Shown here: piece after piece, positions 11,301 through 23,309 of the stretch
Layout: each line of letters starts with the position of its first letter
Numbering within the stretch: the stretch's first letter is position 1
Assembly: GCF_921293095.1 (NCBI RefSeq)
Contig: NC_060257.1
Span: 55,154,968-55,218,967, forward strand
Source of the DNA: Ischnura elegans
Lineage: Eukaryota > Arthropoda > Insecta > Odonata > Coenagrionidae
Length of the DNA: 64,000 bases
Reading direction: 5' to 3'
Position numbers and translations under genes: made by a program
Notes under the pieces: model-generated
Seen by the model: the letters and a program-made list of their open reading frames with translations, nothing else
What the model was told of the DNA's origin: nothing
Databases searched by the model: none

Positions 11301-12160
11301 TTATTTTTATTGAATGTGGCTCGTTTAAGATTAATTCACGAGGATTTTTTTTGTCCTGTAAAGGAAAAAGTATGGGCTCTTCAAGATCATTAATTATTAC
11401 AACAGTTAAATGCTCGCGTGTTGATTCCTTGACCATTTATTTTTCTCGCATCGTCATAGAGAAAGTTGGAAGAAATGTTTGCCCCTATGGTTATTATATT
11501 GACCGAAGGAGAATATTAAAAACAGAATAATCGCGAATGAAACTCTTCAGTTAACGGTACGATCATTTCACAACTGCACGGCTTACTTCAAGAAATAGGC
11601 AGAATAAAAATATATAAATTTTGATGTCGAAATCACTTCAATGCTGAACCAATGCTCAAAATTCAGGTGCAAAATATGAAAACCACAGAATTGAGAAGTT
11701 TATTTTGTTATAAATGTCGGACAATGATTGAGCTACAAAATGAGGTTCAGGATTTCTTCGATTTATAAATACGAAATCGGCAAAAAAGTAAACGAAAGCG
11801 CGGATTGTTTCTAGTTCTAGGATTCCAAAGCTATGCGATCCTTTTATGTGCTTGGAGAAATAAGGAGTACTCCCTTTTATCCCAATATTTTTAAGGATAC
11901 CTTCAGGCCCGTAACTCATTCGAACGTCAAGGGCTGTTACACCGTAATCCTTAGGAAGCGTTTCGTAAAGAATAGATTACATCATGCGGTAAACTTTCAC
12001 GTCTCATATTTCTTCTTTACGTAATCAATGAACTCCTATATGACCGGAGCTATATTTCGCTGTGAAAAAGCAACGGTTGCCTATGCCTTCCCGAAATATG
12101 AGCTTGCCGGTGATTTGTGAATTCTTTAAAAATATATATTAATTTTATTCCGATCCAGAT

Positions 12161-12290
12161 GCTTCCCATTTCAACGAAGCACAGTTATACTACATCGATA
12201 GCAAAGCCATCGATACGGTACTAAAAACATCGCACAATTAATTTTACATCCTCAGAAAAGGATAATAAAATTAAGGATATCCAAAAATAC
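12161..12290. repeat. Dispersed repeat, copy 2
   Basis: Partner of 10681-10810. It contains GGTACTAAAAACATCGCA and CCTCAGAAAAGGA, and the similarity fades on both sides. Confidence 0.65.
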
Positions 12291-12599
12291 AAACCAAAGT
12301 TCCCGTTGTGCTGTACTCAGGCGATGCTTCAAACAAAAATCAAACTTCGCCGACTAATCGTGAATGAATTGGAGAACATTGAAGGATTTACATGGCAATG
12401 CTAGAATTCATTACGCGTTGTTCAGTCCTGCGAAGTGAAATAATCCGTTTCTCTGAAATTACCCAGTTTCACAATTATTCCACGGAGGATGTCATAAATT
12501 CATTTGAGGTGAGCGCAAATCTTTATCTATTTTTGCGCAAATGGGGCGTATAATTCACATATTCAAGGAAGCGACGTTAATTTTCATCGACCTCCAGTG

Positions 12600-13020
12600 T
12601 CTTTGTTCTTCATAAATAAAAGAAGATATCTGTTTGTTTGTCCGCTATGAGTTTCCATACGGCTGAACGGATTACAACCAAAGTTTGTACGTAGGTGCAT
12701 ATCATACTCTCAAAGCCCGTAGTGCTACGTCGTTTTATTTTTGACGCGATCCTTGCGTCGATTTATCTTTATAATTTGTTACATCACTTTATACAATTTC
12801 TGTGGTTGGACATCCTGCCGGGTAGGCACACCTCTTGATACGCTCAAAGGGAAACATTACATATAGGATTCTACACTTAATATAAATCCTATTGGTGCAA
12901 ATCTTTTTGCAGGGGTATGCTTTCACACGACGTTTTTGATCTGCGCACGTACGGTCACGCATAATGATCAATGTCGTGGTGCGGGGCATAAGCCTATCCC
13001 GTGCGCAGTACACAGAAAAC
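12600..13020. repeat. Probable interspersed repeat
   Basis: Begins with TCTGTTTGTTTGTCCGCTAT followed by ACGGCTGAACGGATTACAACC. I recall this style of sequence as a common arthropod interspersed repeat, but cannot name its class. No matching copy lies elsewhere in the window. Confidence 0.35.
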
Positions 13021-13677
13021 CTATTTTTTCATTGTTAGGTGTTACTTATGCATACCATCATCATACCTGCTATGTTCCGTTACCTAAAAATCATGCCATG
13101 TGACCATGAATTCCAAGTTCCAAGCTTCCCACTTCTTTGGGTTCTTCCTGAGCAACGTCGGGTGGCCTGCGTCGGGTACAGTATGAAAGTAAGCCGCGAG
13201 GACTTCAGACGGAAGTCACCAAAAAAGGTTTTAAGGTGGAAATTTTAGTTGAATCCGAGAAACACCGGTCGGCGTAACACAAAAACCTTAACCACTAGTT
13301 CACCACGCCCTAGTAAGACGTGCCTATTTGACTCGAAAATTCGGTCCCCCTTCTTCTCTTCTGGACGTTCAAGCGATCACGAAAGAGAGCATTCACCGAT
13401 TTCCACCCTCCCCCCTCACGGTCTGCGGTCACGCTTCGGCACGAATTCGTGCTCGGAAGAGCGTGTAAGGGTATCACGTGATAGTGCGACTTCACCACCC
13501 TCGCCTGCGTGGCGTGCGATAAAACAGGAGCTGCCCAACGCACCGGGGAAAAAAGTACGAGGATATCCCCTCCGTTTTAATCATACGCTGAGAGAAGAGC
13601 GGTCCCCTAACCTGTGCCCAGCTCGATATTATCGAACGAAGCCATCCCACTCGAAGTACGAACCAAGGAGACCTAGT

Positions 13678-14090
13678 ATAGGAGATCCCATTGCATCCTA
13701 TAGAGGGTTGATTTCTGTAGTCAATCCGGTCTCTTTTCAATAAGTTTTCGAAAATGCCGGCGATACACTTTTTTTCCAATATTTTGCTGTATATCGGTTA
13801 CCATTGCGAGGAAAAGCATTGAAAAATTATGAGTTCAATAAACATTTGTCGGACAGAAAGATTTCTGAAGCCGATTCGGTAACTTTATTGTAAAATGTCG
13901 AGCGTACATAATGTATAGAGCGAGGAATGTCATTGTGAAGCTCTGAATATGATAGATCACATCATCATGAATGTAAATTTTGGTTGAAAGCTCTGATTAC
14001 AGCTTATTTATTCATGAAATTGTGATCGCTTCTCCCGTCACTGGCGACTTCGATAAATCCATTTTAATGCACGGTAGTTGAAAACACATC
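13678..14090. repeat. Diverged duplication, copy 1
   Basis: Aligns with 14327-14650: GATTTCTGT, CCGGTCTC/CCGGTCGC, TTTTCAATAAGTTTTC/TTTTAATCAGTTTTC, then ATCATCATG, and later CGATAAATCCATTTTAATGC/GTAAACCAATTTAAATGC. The offset falls from about 649 to 558 bp, so copy 1 carries about 90 extra bases internally. Confidence 0.65.
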
Positions 14091-14326
14091 CAAACTTGCG
14101 TATCCTCTCACCTAATATTCGTGTTGCGTACATGGTTTTAAGGATTCATTTAATTTTCATATTCCCCGACACTTCCCTGATTTTAAGTCAGAACTTCTCA
14201 AAGTTCTCTGTCTTTATATCAATGTCAAAGGAGTCATGTATAGATAGGGATTTGATGGAACAATTTAGTAAGTTGCATTACGATATTAACCCAAGCAGTA
14301 GTGGAAGAAAGGTAACCGTATAGAAG

Positions 14327-14650
14327 AGGCTCAATTCCATCCCATAGAAGGCTGATTTCTGTTGCCACTCCGGTCGCATTTTAATCAGTTTTCAAAAATG
14401 TCCGCGGCGCGGTGATGAGTGCAATGCGATCCATTTTTTCCAAACATTTTCAGCATAATCTTTGTCACTGTGAGAATTAGCACTGAAAAGAAATGAATTT
14501 GATACATTAAATCATCATGTGTATAAAATTCGGTCAATACCCCTAATTTTACCTAATTACCCCGTGAAACTCGGATCAATTTTATCGTCAGCGACGCGAG
14601 TGGCGGCTTTTGTAAACCAATTTAAATGCGAGGTGGGTGACAATACATTT
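14327..14650. repeat. Diverged duplication, copy 2
   Basis: Partner of 13678-14090. Neither copy has a coding frame, and the pair is well diverged. Confidence 0.65.
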
Positions 14651-14659
14651 AGAGCACGA

Positions 14660-15570
14660 TTTGAGGATCCTCTTTTGTAATATTTCTGAGTGGTAGTGTC
14701 AGGAATAAAATCAAGTAGCGTCAAGTCAGCACTAATATAATACGCCCATCCAGGGCGACACTATAACGCCCGCCTAGCAGCTCAAACGCAGCAGCACCAA
14801 TGATGTTCATTCACGATTTTCATCTTTCCGCTATGCCTATGGAGTTTTTCCCTCACAGGTACGAAACCTGGTTCTCACTACGGTTGACAGCCAATGGCGA
14901 ACGAAATGTCTAAATCGTAATTACACGAATCAAAGATACCCAAACCACAAATTAGTACGCCAATATGAGATAGTATGCCATGTTAAAATAATCATTCCAA
15001 GAGGAAAAAATGAAAAAATCTTGATCACCATAATCCTTTAAAATACATCTCAAATAGCAGTATTAGACATCACTGATACTCCCGTTTCTTCTCGCTACAC
15101 CAATATCACTAGAAGAATTAGCATGAAATACTTGGTCAAGTTATTGATACCATTGTTTTGATAGCTTCATAATCTTCGTATTCGTTAACAGGCGTGTTGT
15201 CATTATAATTATATGGTTTCTCTATTTCCCAATGAAATCAGCGACATCAGTGTGATAGCCAGGCAAAATTCCGTGGTAACTTTTGTTATTCGAAGCTATT
15301 TTCGCGCGACGTACAACGGAAATGTCGTCTGAAGCAAAATGTGCAAAGGTTTCTAAATTTGACCACATTTATGCACCCATAATACTTCCCAGACCGTAAC
15401 GGATAAATATTTGATACACGCATCGCTCACATGATGTGATGATGCGTCGCTAAAGGATAATATTTCGATGTGCAACGATGCTATATCCGTGACCTAAAAT
15501 CAATCTGTAGCACGCATCTCTTTGGAATTGGCTAATACATATTTATAATGCCCGCCCGGAGCTAAAAAAA
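14660..15570. other. AT-rich sequence, nothing recognised
   Basis: No supported gene, RNA or repeat was seen here. Confidence 0.5.
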
Positions 15571-15577
15571 AAAGGGC

Positions 15578-15830
15578 CTTTTTTTGGGAAGGACAAAACA
15601 GTAACGATCGTCGAAGATAAAAGAAACACATTAGATAGCAGGTAAAAACTACAAATCATGCCAAAATGGGTCTAACAAAGAGAGAATTGCACCCACAAAA
15701 CATCCCGTTTCGTACCTATGAAAATATTTTCAACTTCTTCACCTATTTTCGGGAAGGGCAAAACAATACCGATCGGCGAGGGTAAAAAAAACCCATGGAG
15801 TAGCAGATAAAAACAACGAGTACGAAAATA
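15578..15830. repeat. Short tandem duplication, about 170-bp period
   Basis: Two segments align: 15578-15660 and 15745-15825. Shared text is GGGAAGG-CAAAACA-TA-CGATCG and AGCAG-TAAAAAC. A weaker third match begins near 15920. Confidence 0.55.
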
Positions 15831-16049
15831 AACTTTGGTATTCACACCAGTCGGGTCGATATCCCGATCAGGGATATTGCGTATTTATGGTAGATATCCG
15901 GAAGAGGAAGCAGGATTCACGGGGAAAGGACAAAATTAGTCCGCGGAGCAGGAAACGGCAGAGATATCGGCGTACGTATTTTGAAACTTGCCGAGTTATT
16001 GAGGTCGAGGATGATATGCAACTTTTCTCGCGATGAATGTGGACGGAGC

Positions 16050-16265
16050 ACCCGTTTTGCACCGCCCCCCCCTGACCAGTTCGGACCAGCTGCCTCCACG
16101 CCCACGGCTCACCCTTCCTTCCCGCTACATTCACCCTTAGGTACCCCTCATACGGCCCCTCCGCGCGAGCCCGTTAAATATCCCCCTGACCCCTTCTTAC
16201 CTCTCCCAATAACTTTCCCCTCTCACTCGAATTTACATATTACACCCCATGGAAGATTGGCAGGG
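16050..16265. repeat. Pyrimidine-rich patch
   Basis: C/T-rich sequence with CCCCTGACCCCTTCTTACC, akin to the 3-5 kb bodies. Open frames here follow composition. Confidence 0.4.
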
Positions 16266-16449
16266 GGTGATAGGACACGTGATTAAAAAAGCAAAATTGA
16301 TACGGCACGGCATGAATCGAAATGACGGGTGATCCCTCGGACTGGCCGATAGATTCACTATAACGAGGGAGACCGAATTGAATCGGGACCGCATATTCCA
16401 AAACAGGATTTCTCGATAATCCGGACTGCCGCCGAAAGGGAAAAATTCT

Positions 16450-17900
16450 AGTTTTTTAATACCTAATTATTATTGTTTTCTGGACTATCAGAAAAGATAT
16501 TTTCAAATTTAAACACTAATTACGGACAAAATGAACAGTGCTAAAAAATGCATTATTTTCATTTCACCGAAAATCAGGTACGATCATGGAAGTGAATTAT
16601 GATGGCTTTCTTCCTGAACATGACGAAATACTTGACTTTGGAAGCATTTGTGCTAAACAATATTGCTGCCTATTGATTGATAAAGCCCAAAAACTCTTCC
16701 AAAAACTTCAAAGTTCTAACCTCCATACTGCACATTCAGAACAGCTTCATACATAGCATCACCACCGGCGATAATTACATTCAACGCGGAAGAATACAAC
16801 TTAATAGTAGAGCAGAGCTAAGTCATCCTATAAAATGAATCCAACGAGTAAATACAACCGTGTTTCAAAATCGTCGGTGAGGGGTTATATAAATGAACGC
16901 GTGAGTCAAATAGATACATAATTAACACTTCTGGGGAGATCTGGGGATTTCGCCATGATTACAGTCAATTTGTCAACTAAACTATGAAACTAAAGTAATT
17001 AACAAGCAAAACTTTGGCTACACTTACCGTATTTATCGGTTATGACATAGAATTGGAGGATATACTGTTGTGTGTACAAGATTAGATGTTAGTGTGTACA
17101 AATCATTACAAGTCGTGTCCAACACTCGTTAGAGCCATCAAGTCGATAATGATATTAACATGTGCACCAGTTCAAAGTCCGACTGAGCCATATCTGAGTG
17201 ATAAAGGCAAGGTGAGTGGACAACGTGTAAGGACATATTTCACATTATCTCGAAAGTACGATGCGATAAAAATCATTAACACTGACGACTGCGGAAATAT
17301 CATCCTTGGAAAGTATGTATCTTCCACGAATCACAATTGCAAAGCATAGAAGCATAGAAAAATTAAGCATAGAAGAATGATGCTTGAAATTAGCCGCATA
17401 TGGAAACTTTACAGGAAAGAGAAACAGAGAAAGACTACGTTTACAGTTACTGAGGCTGTTAATGTAGTACGCATGAAGAAAAGGCTATGCTTATATCAAA
17501 GATATAATTAGATAAACTTCAGTTTCCGCAAATCTATCAACAAATTGAGCAATGAAGAAGAAGAATGCCCTTGCGTAGCATATATTTTACCTGTCCCGCA
17601 GTGTGCTCAGGATGCAAAGTGCAGTCATTCAAGGCAAATCATTTACATATGATTGATTCGAAATTGACAGTGACTAAAAAGTTATCTCAACCCTTAAAAC
17701 ATCCCAAGCTTTGTAACGTTAAGTTCTCTCCCTCGCATTACCCAAACGCAACAATCAATCCTAGTCTCTTTATTTATGAATCTATAAATAAGTATCGAGA
17801 TTCTATTCGAGTGCATCCTAGCCTATCTCTCCTCATCCAATACCATCCACCCCTTGCGCTTGAAAAATATATATCACAGCAAACTAACGTTATGGTAAAA
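16450..17900. other. AT-rich sequence, nothing recognised
   Basis: Contains a donor-like AAG|GTGAGT near 17210 inside a short open frame. No acceptor or coding similarity supports an exon. Confidence 0.45.
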
Positions 17901-17904
17901 TATT

Positions 17905-18230
17905 ATTCCTCATCACTGGTCGACAATCCTGAGATTGTCTGAGGTTTCAGGCGAGATGGAGTGGAAACGTGACATAATGAAAATGAAAAGGCAGGAGCAA
18001 TTTCCACAATTTTACATTTATTTATACGACCGGTTTCGCTTTTCAGAATCATCAGGTGCTGAAAATGCCTGATGATGCTGAAAAACGAAACCGGTCGTAT
18101 CAATAAATGTAAAATTGTGGAAATTGCTCCTGCTTTTTCATTTTCATCATGAAATTGGTTTGAAGCAGCTCTCGACTCAATTCTCCTATAAGCTAATCTT
18201 TTCTTATTTACATATTTTTTCGATCTATCC
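17905..18230 (-). mobile_element. LINE tail interrupted by a foldback element
   Basis: 17905-17937 (CATCACTGGTCGACAATCCT, GAGATTG) and 18150-18230 (GAAATTGGTTTGAAGCAGCT, CTATAAGCTAATCTTTTC) are the two halves of the LINE tail seen intact at 18826-18900. The foldback at 17938-18149 splits it. The LINE copy is therefore older than the foldback. Confidence 0.75.
17938..18149. mobile_element. Foldback element, GAAACCGGTCGT family, nested in a LINE
   Basis: Flanked by TGAGATTG (17930-17937) and TGAAATTG (18150-18157), an 8-bp duplication with one mismatch. The arms (about 17977-18055 and 18069-18149) are near-perfect inverted repeats. Each arm has CTGATGA, T, a short stem-loop, then GAAAC with CGGTCGTA after it (right arm CTGATGA 18069-18075, GAAAC 18087-18091). 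The arms disagree at helix II in complementary places. The inferred ancestor is GCT, a GAAA tetraloop, then AGC, so each arm has lost one side. Confidence 0.75.
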
Positions 18231-18234
18231 ATGA

Positions 18235-18805
18235 AATTTCATGGCTCATTCAAAAATCTACAAACCGCGCATTTTTGAAACATATTCTAGTTTTACACGA
18301 AATCTCAACAATGAAAGAAACAGCAATTCACTGAATAACATCACCATCCATAACTTAACAGCCTTGTATGACGAACCATTCTCTACGATCTTCCATTCAG
18401 TTTCTTTTCTTGCTTTTTACCTTCATCTCATGACTCCCACTGACTTCAAGTCTTCCTCTGGATCCTGTAATCATCTCTTTCACGGTCTAACTCTCTTTCT
18501 TACCCCTTTCAGTTTGCATTTTCAGAGTACTGGAATCCCATGGTTTTTATAGTATGTCCCTTCATTCGCTCTCTTCCAAGTTAGTTCCTACATTCTCCTC
18601 GGGCTATTTTTCCGTGGGCCATTCTTCAACTGCCTCAATTAATTATCCCTATGTCTTCCTCGAGGGTTTTTTCCTTCCATTTTTTTCTTCATAATATTTC
18701 TAACGTAACCACTGTACCCGCTAACACCGGTTCCATCCACCGGATCGTTCTTTGGCGAATTATGCTCGACAGTTTCCTTACATTTTCCATTCTCTGGAGG
18801 CATCA
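18235..18805. other. AT-rich sequence, nothing recognised
   Basis: Open frames of about 100 codons on the plus strand have low-complexity, T-rich composition and no family features. Confidence 0.5.
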
Positions 18806-18810
18806 ATGTT

Positions 18811-19480
18811 TCTCATCCTCATCATTATCACTGGTCAACAATCCTAGGATTGGTTTGACGCAGCTCTCCACTCTATTCTCCTATCAGCTAATCTTTTCAC
18901 ACCTACGTATGTCTTTTTTTTCACATCTTTCTTTACTTGTTCCATATATTTTGTTCGAGGTCTTCCTTTTCCATTCTTGCCTTCCACTTGTCCTTCGACG
19001 ATTGTCTTCATCAGGCCATCATGTCTCAAGATGTGGCCTATAAGGTTGTTCCGTCTTCTTATTAAGGTTTTCATGAGGCTTCTCTTCTCTCCTACCCTTC
19101 TGAGGACTTCCTCGTTACTAACTCGGTCGATCCATTTGATGCTCATCATTCTTCTGTAGCACCACATTTCAAAGGCCTCTATCCTTGCTTTCTCCGCTGC
19201 GGTCATTGTCCATGCCTCACTTCCGTATAGGAGCATACTTCAGATGTAGGTTCTTATAAATTGTTTCTTTACTTCCATATTTAAGTTTCCCGCTGTAAGC
19301 AGGTCTCTCTTTTGGTGGAATGCCCTCTTCGCCTGGGCTATTCTGCTGATAATTTCTTTCTTGCTTCTCCCGTCACTAGTTATCTTGCTTCCCAAATAAC
19401 AGAATTCATCCACCTCTATCAGTTTTTGCCTCCCTATTTTAATATCCGTCCATTTGATCTCCAGCATCCAATGTCAGCAC
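18811..19480 (-). pseudogene. LINE reverse-transcriptase ORF, C-terminal part, one in-frame stop
   Basis: The best coding relic in the window. The minus-strand frame from 19467 to 18844 is continuous except for one TGA at 19242-19240. It falls after IRTYI, where related elements usually have W (TGG). Recognisable C-terminal LINE motifs, in order, are FCYLGSKITSDG, LLYGSEAWT, NLIGHILRHDG, GRPRTKYME and a terminal RRIEWRAASNQS. This is the region beyond the RT catalytic core, which is missing upstream, so the copy is 5'-truncated. The non-coding tail (CATTATCACTGGTCAAC) starts near 18811. Fragments of the same family recur at 0.5, 2.7, 3.3, 17.9, 30.5, 36.3, 47.4, 48.6 and 53.8 kb. The exact LINE clade is not assigned. 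Confidence 0.88.
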
Positions 19481-19489
19481 CCAGTTCTC

Positions 19490-20730
19490 GAAAGCTGCAA
19501 CACTTTTCTCATCAAATTTTCCAATTGTCCATGTTTCTGATTCTAAGGGTGCCATTACCATCGTACCTTATCGGTAGAACGTCTTATCTTAGTACTTCTG
19601 CACACTTTGGATTATTATATTAATACTGTTCCTAAAGGACTTGTTCGAGGAGGAAATATTATTTTTAAATAAAAAAACATGTCTTTTCCCCTTCTCTCAC
19701 AATATTTCGTCCTCTTTCCCACTCAGGATTCTGAATTTTATTTCCTTCATCCAATTCCCACGTAAAATTTCTATTCATTCATCTTACTCACGCAACACAA
19801 ACCTTTCATTCAACGATTTATCTTCTGCAGGTATCTCGCTATTTCCTACATCCCAAGAGAAGGATCTATAGAATCAACCTTGCGCCATTGACGCAGAAAA
19901 TTTCTTCTATCCCATTTCGTCATTCACTCTCTTGGAAATTCAAAAAAATATATGCATCTCTCCACTCGTAAACATTTACACTTCATATAACTCGTGTGTT
20001 CATCCGAGAAAATTTCAGGTACGTATGATATAGTAGATTGAGTAAATATTCCAGTTTTATCGAAAACATTGAACGATATCTTCTAAAAATATTCCGTTTA
20101 CACATAATCGGGTTCCGCATGTGGTTTGATAATGACCAGAGCAAAGGTCAACCCACCAAGAGGGACTCGGTTCAAACCAAGATGAAGGCTACATGGGGGT
20201 CAGCTATCGATTCTCATAAGGCAATCTTCTGGCTTTTATAATCTTCGTAAAAAATCTCTCTATATCCCTCTCTTATTATGGTTGAACGAATTATTTAGCA
20301 TAGGGTAACATGTAGCTTCACTTATCAACAAATTCTTCGGGTTGAAACAATTAATGATAGACAAACATCTTCAATAATGTGAGAAGATTCCTCCTCTATT
20401 ACTGCTAACACGGCCCTTATATCCTCATAATCAAGTCATAATGGAAACATGACACAACGTAATGATGGAGGGAAAACGAAGAGTATATTAATTATGGAAT
20501 TTACGCTTTTTACTGACCCAATACAAGAAATTTGATTACGATTCACAAACAGGGTAGGCATCGAGTTGAAATTCATGCTGTTCTCAAAAATATTTTCCTC
20601 TCACACCAGAAAACTCCTCAAACCTGTAACAACTCAATGGATTTAAATCCTCCTGTTATTTGAATTTAAATCGAAGAAATCCCATTGTATTAGTAATTAG
20701 GACAACGTATAAGGTAAGATTTTATGGTTA
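19490..20730. other. AT-rich sequence, nothing recognised
   Basis: No supported gene, RNA or repeat. The 19828 CTGCAG|GTATCT and 20010 TTTCAG|GTACGT strings are isolated splice-like matches. Confidence 0.5.
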
Positions 20731-20736
20731 AAATTT

Positions 20737-21600
20737 TTCTAAATATTCAATTCATGCAATGAATGACTATTGCGGCAACGCGAGGGAAACAGCTATAATC
20801 GCACCTCAAAGATTCGCTATTCGGTTCTACGTAACCTCCTATTTTCCTGAGCCCTTAATCGTAATTTTGGGGGGTTAGCAAAATGCATAAACATAACTAC
20901 ATTTAACTAAATACATCCACGGTTCAACATTAGAATTTGTAACACGATTCTAAAAATACAAGTTTCTGCAATGGATGCCTTTTGCGAAAACGTGAGGGAA
21001 AAGGCCATTACCGAGACTCAAGAGATTCTCAAGTTCCGTTTTTCCGAGCCTGCGGTCGTAATTTTGTGAGTGTAGTAAAAGTGCCGTGTAAATACACCCA
21101 TTTTTCAACATCAATAGTTGCAGCAATGGTTCTAAAAATTCAAGTTCATGCGATTTATGGCTTTTGCGACAACGCCAGGAAAACAGCCACGGTCGCACCT
21201 AAGATATTCGCTGTTTCCGATTTTCCCGAGCCTGTGGTCGTAATTTAGTATGTAAAGGAAAATACATAGACCCAAATGAATATTTTTTCAGTATCACTGG
21301 TTGTAATAATTGTTCTAAAAATTCAAGTACATGTCATGGATTTTTATTGCAAAAACGCGAGGGAATCAGTCTCGATCGCGTCTCAGAGATTCGATAGTTC
21401 CGTTTTTACGAGCATTTAGTCGTTATTTTGTGGGTATAGTAAAATACATAACCTAAACTAAATTTACCAAAGTTCATATTTCAGCATCAATATTTGTACC
21501 ATTGTTCTGTAAATACATGATACAAGCCTATTGCGACAATGTGAGGGAAACGATCGAGACTCAGAAATCCGCTAGTTCCGTTTTTTCCGAGCCTTGCCCG
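20737..21600. repeat. Tandem repeat, about 185-bp unit, 4-5 diverged copies
   Basis: The unit mark TTCTAAAAATTCAAGT or a close variant begins at about 20737, 20948, 21130, 21313 and 21505, giving periods of 211, 182, 183 and 192. Each unit then has TTTTGCGACAACGCGAGGGAAA, split as TTTTGCGA and GCGAGGGAAA, plus AGATTC, CCGTTTTTCCGAGCC and TCGTAATTT. The copies are clearly diverged, as in an old satellite-like array. Confidence 0.85.
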
Positions 21601-21639
21601 CACAAAAATCGCCCAGTGCCTCAACTTCCTGGCGAGAAT

Positions 21640-22000
21640 GACTCGTAGGGAGATCGTCCACCCCTTCTTTTGCCATTTCCCCCACCACCCAGCCCTATTC
21701 CCCATTGGTCCCCTCGCTCTCCGCAGTGGAAGGACGTCCAGGTTGCCTCCCACTTCCTCAACCACCCCCCTCCACCCTCAACGAACCCACCCCTCGGCCC
21801 ACCCCACACCCACCGTCACATATCGTGACTATCGCGAGGAGCACACAGTCCAGACGTCCAGGTTACTTCCTCCCAACTCCCAACTCCCCGACCCCATCCC
21901 CCTCCCAATCTAACAACCCCCCCTCAAACCCCTTCCCTACTTTGCACCCCCGTCTTTCCCCCCCCCCCCACCCACCCCCGCACTGCCTCTCCGTCGCCGC
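21640..22000. repeat. C-rich low-complexity patch
   Basis: Long runs of CCC and CCCACCC, including an 11-base C run near 21960. Overlapping open frames on both strands reflect composition only. Confidence 0.5.
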
Positions 22001-23100
22001 CGTCAGACACACCGTGGAGAATACAGTTCGACCTACTCCTCCCGACGCGAAGGACGCCGCGGCCCACGCAGTCCGGTTAATCGAGAGTCCCCCATTTCGG
22101 AATAAGCGGGTCCGGCCCGACTCGACTCGGTCTTCCTCGTTATAGTGGGCGGTGAGGACGACCCGTCGAACTTCCTTGGATCGGTCAGTACTGTCTCCAT
22201 GAACGTATCGGACAGATCGAGCGATCGCCCGTGCTTTCGATGCATGTCGTGCCAATTCTGCTTCTGCCAGTAACGGTGGATGAAAGTGCGAATGTGGATT
22301 GAAGACTTTGACGGAGTAGTCGGTTCGTGAGAGGAGTTATGGGACACGCGGATTTTCGTTCGAGTTCAGAAGTGTGACGATTGTGTGGGATTAAATCGAA
22401 CAACCAGTGACAGAACAGAGGCTGCAACGAAAAGGCATTAGCCTTTATAATATATACACTACATTCAGAAATATATTCGATTAACACTCGCTTATTTAAG
22501 GACAAGGTGGTTTTCCCCAATCGTAACCATCTTAACGATGTGCAACACGCTCCTGCGGCGATTCGACCTATCGAAGTACGGCTGCGTATTTCGTCGAGGC
22601 AGTCCTTAGTCGATCGAAGCGCTGCCACGCGGGAGAGACGCGAACCTCCGTGGAACCAGCCACGAGGCTCCTGGGTCGGTTGTGTGAACTGCAAGAGTGT
22701 GATTCTTGGGGATAGAGGAAGTTTAAAGGTGGACTTGGGAGTGACTAAGGATGATGGATCATAAGACTGAACCCGGCATGGGAAATATTTGTTTTCTCCC
22801 TCCGGTAGACGTCAGCAGTATGGTGGTGTGATCATCTCGGGTACAGCTCAGTCGCGGGACGTGTTCACAACGTAAGGTGACTTTATTTTAAGAAGAATTC
22901 GAGGCAGAAGTACGATGGCCAAGATCCTTGTCGTGTCCGGAGCCTTTTGATGACCATTTGAGACAAGATTACGGGTGAGAGTGCTTCCATTACTGTGTTA
23001 CTTGTGCCGTCCAAGAACTAACACGTTTATTCCTGCCCCTTATTCCCTACCCATGTGAAAGGCGAACCCACAATCGTTTTATATTTCCCCAGTAAGTTAC
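22001..23100. other. GC/CpG-rich, non-repetitive; possible promoter or 5' exon
   Basis: CpG-rich unique-looking sequence with open frames on both strands and no recognised protein. A TCAGTA initiator-like motif (A at 22187) has AGATC, fitting the downstream promoter element RGWYV, exactly at +28 (22214-22218). A second initiator match, TCAGTC, sits near 22850. A donor-like ACGG|GTGAGA lies near 22974 and CCA|GTAAGTT near 23094. These are weak signals that fit a transcription start region. Confidence 0.3.
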
Positions 23101-23309
23101 ATTCTCGTGAGTCGAGATGGTTGCTACTTGGATGAGCAACGTGATCTCCGCCCAGTGCCAGCTGGCGAGCGATCGATAACGGAGGACAAGATATGTTCGA
23201 CTAGATACAAGTGGGAACTCCTCGAGAGTAGGATGATCGTCTGCACGAAAGCGTTGCGGCTATACATTTGCAGGATATCAGTGCGCATATGGAAGTGATA
23301 AACAAAACG

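Noticed and set aside
11005..11436. 143-codon minus-strand open frame over the promoter-like patch
   Set aside because: No recognisable family or splice signals. The CpG-rich patch favours open frames by chance.
13249..13743. 164-codon plus-strand open frame
   Set aside because: The opposite strand is also open over parts (13310-13543, 13492-13779), the 3' end lies in a non-coding duplicated repeat, and no domain is recognisable.
16300..16440. Second pogo-like element (CACTATAACGAGGGAGA)
   Set aside because: The words resemble the 63.3 kb ends, but no paired inverted terminus or TA duplication was found.
22185..22694. 169-codon minus-strand open frame
   Set aside because: It lies in CpG-rich sequence where several frames are open on both strands, and the residues resemble no known protein.
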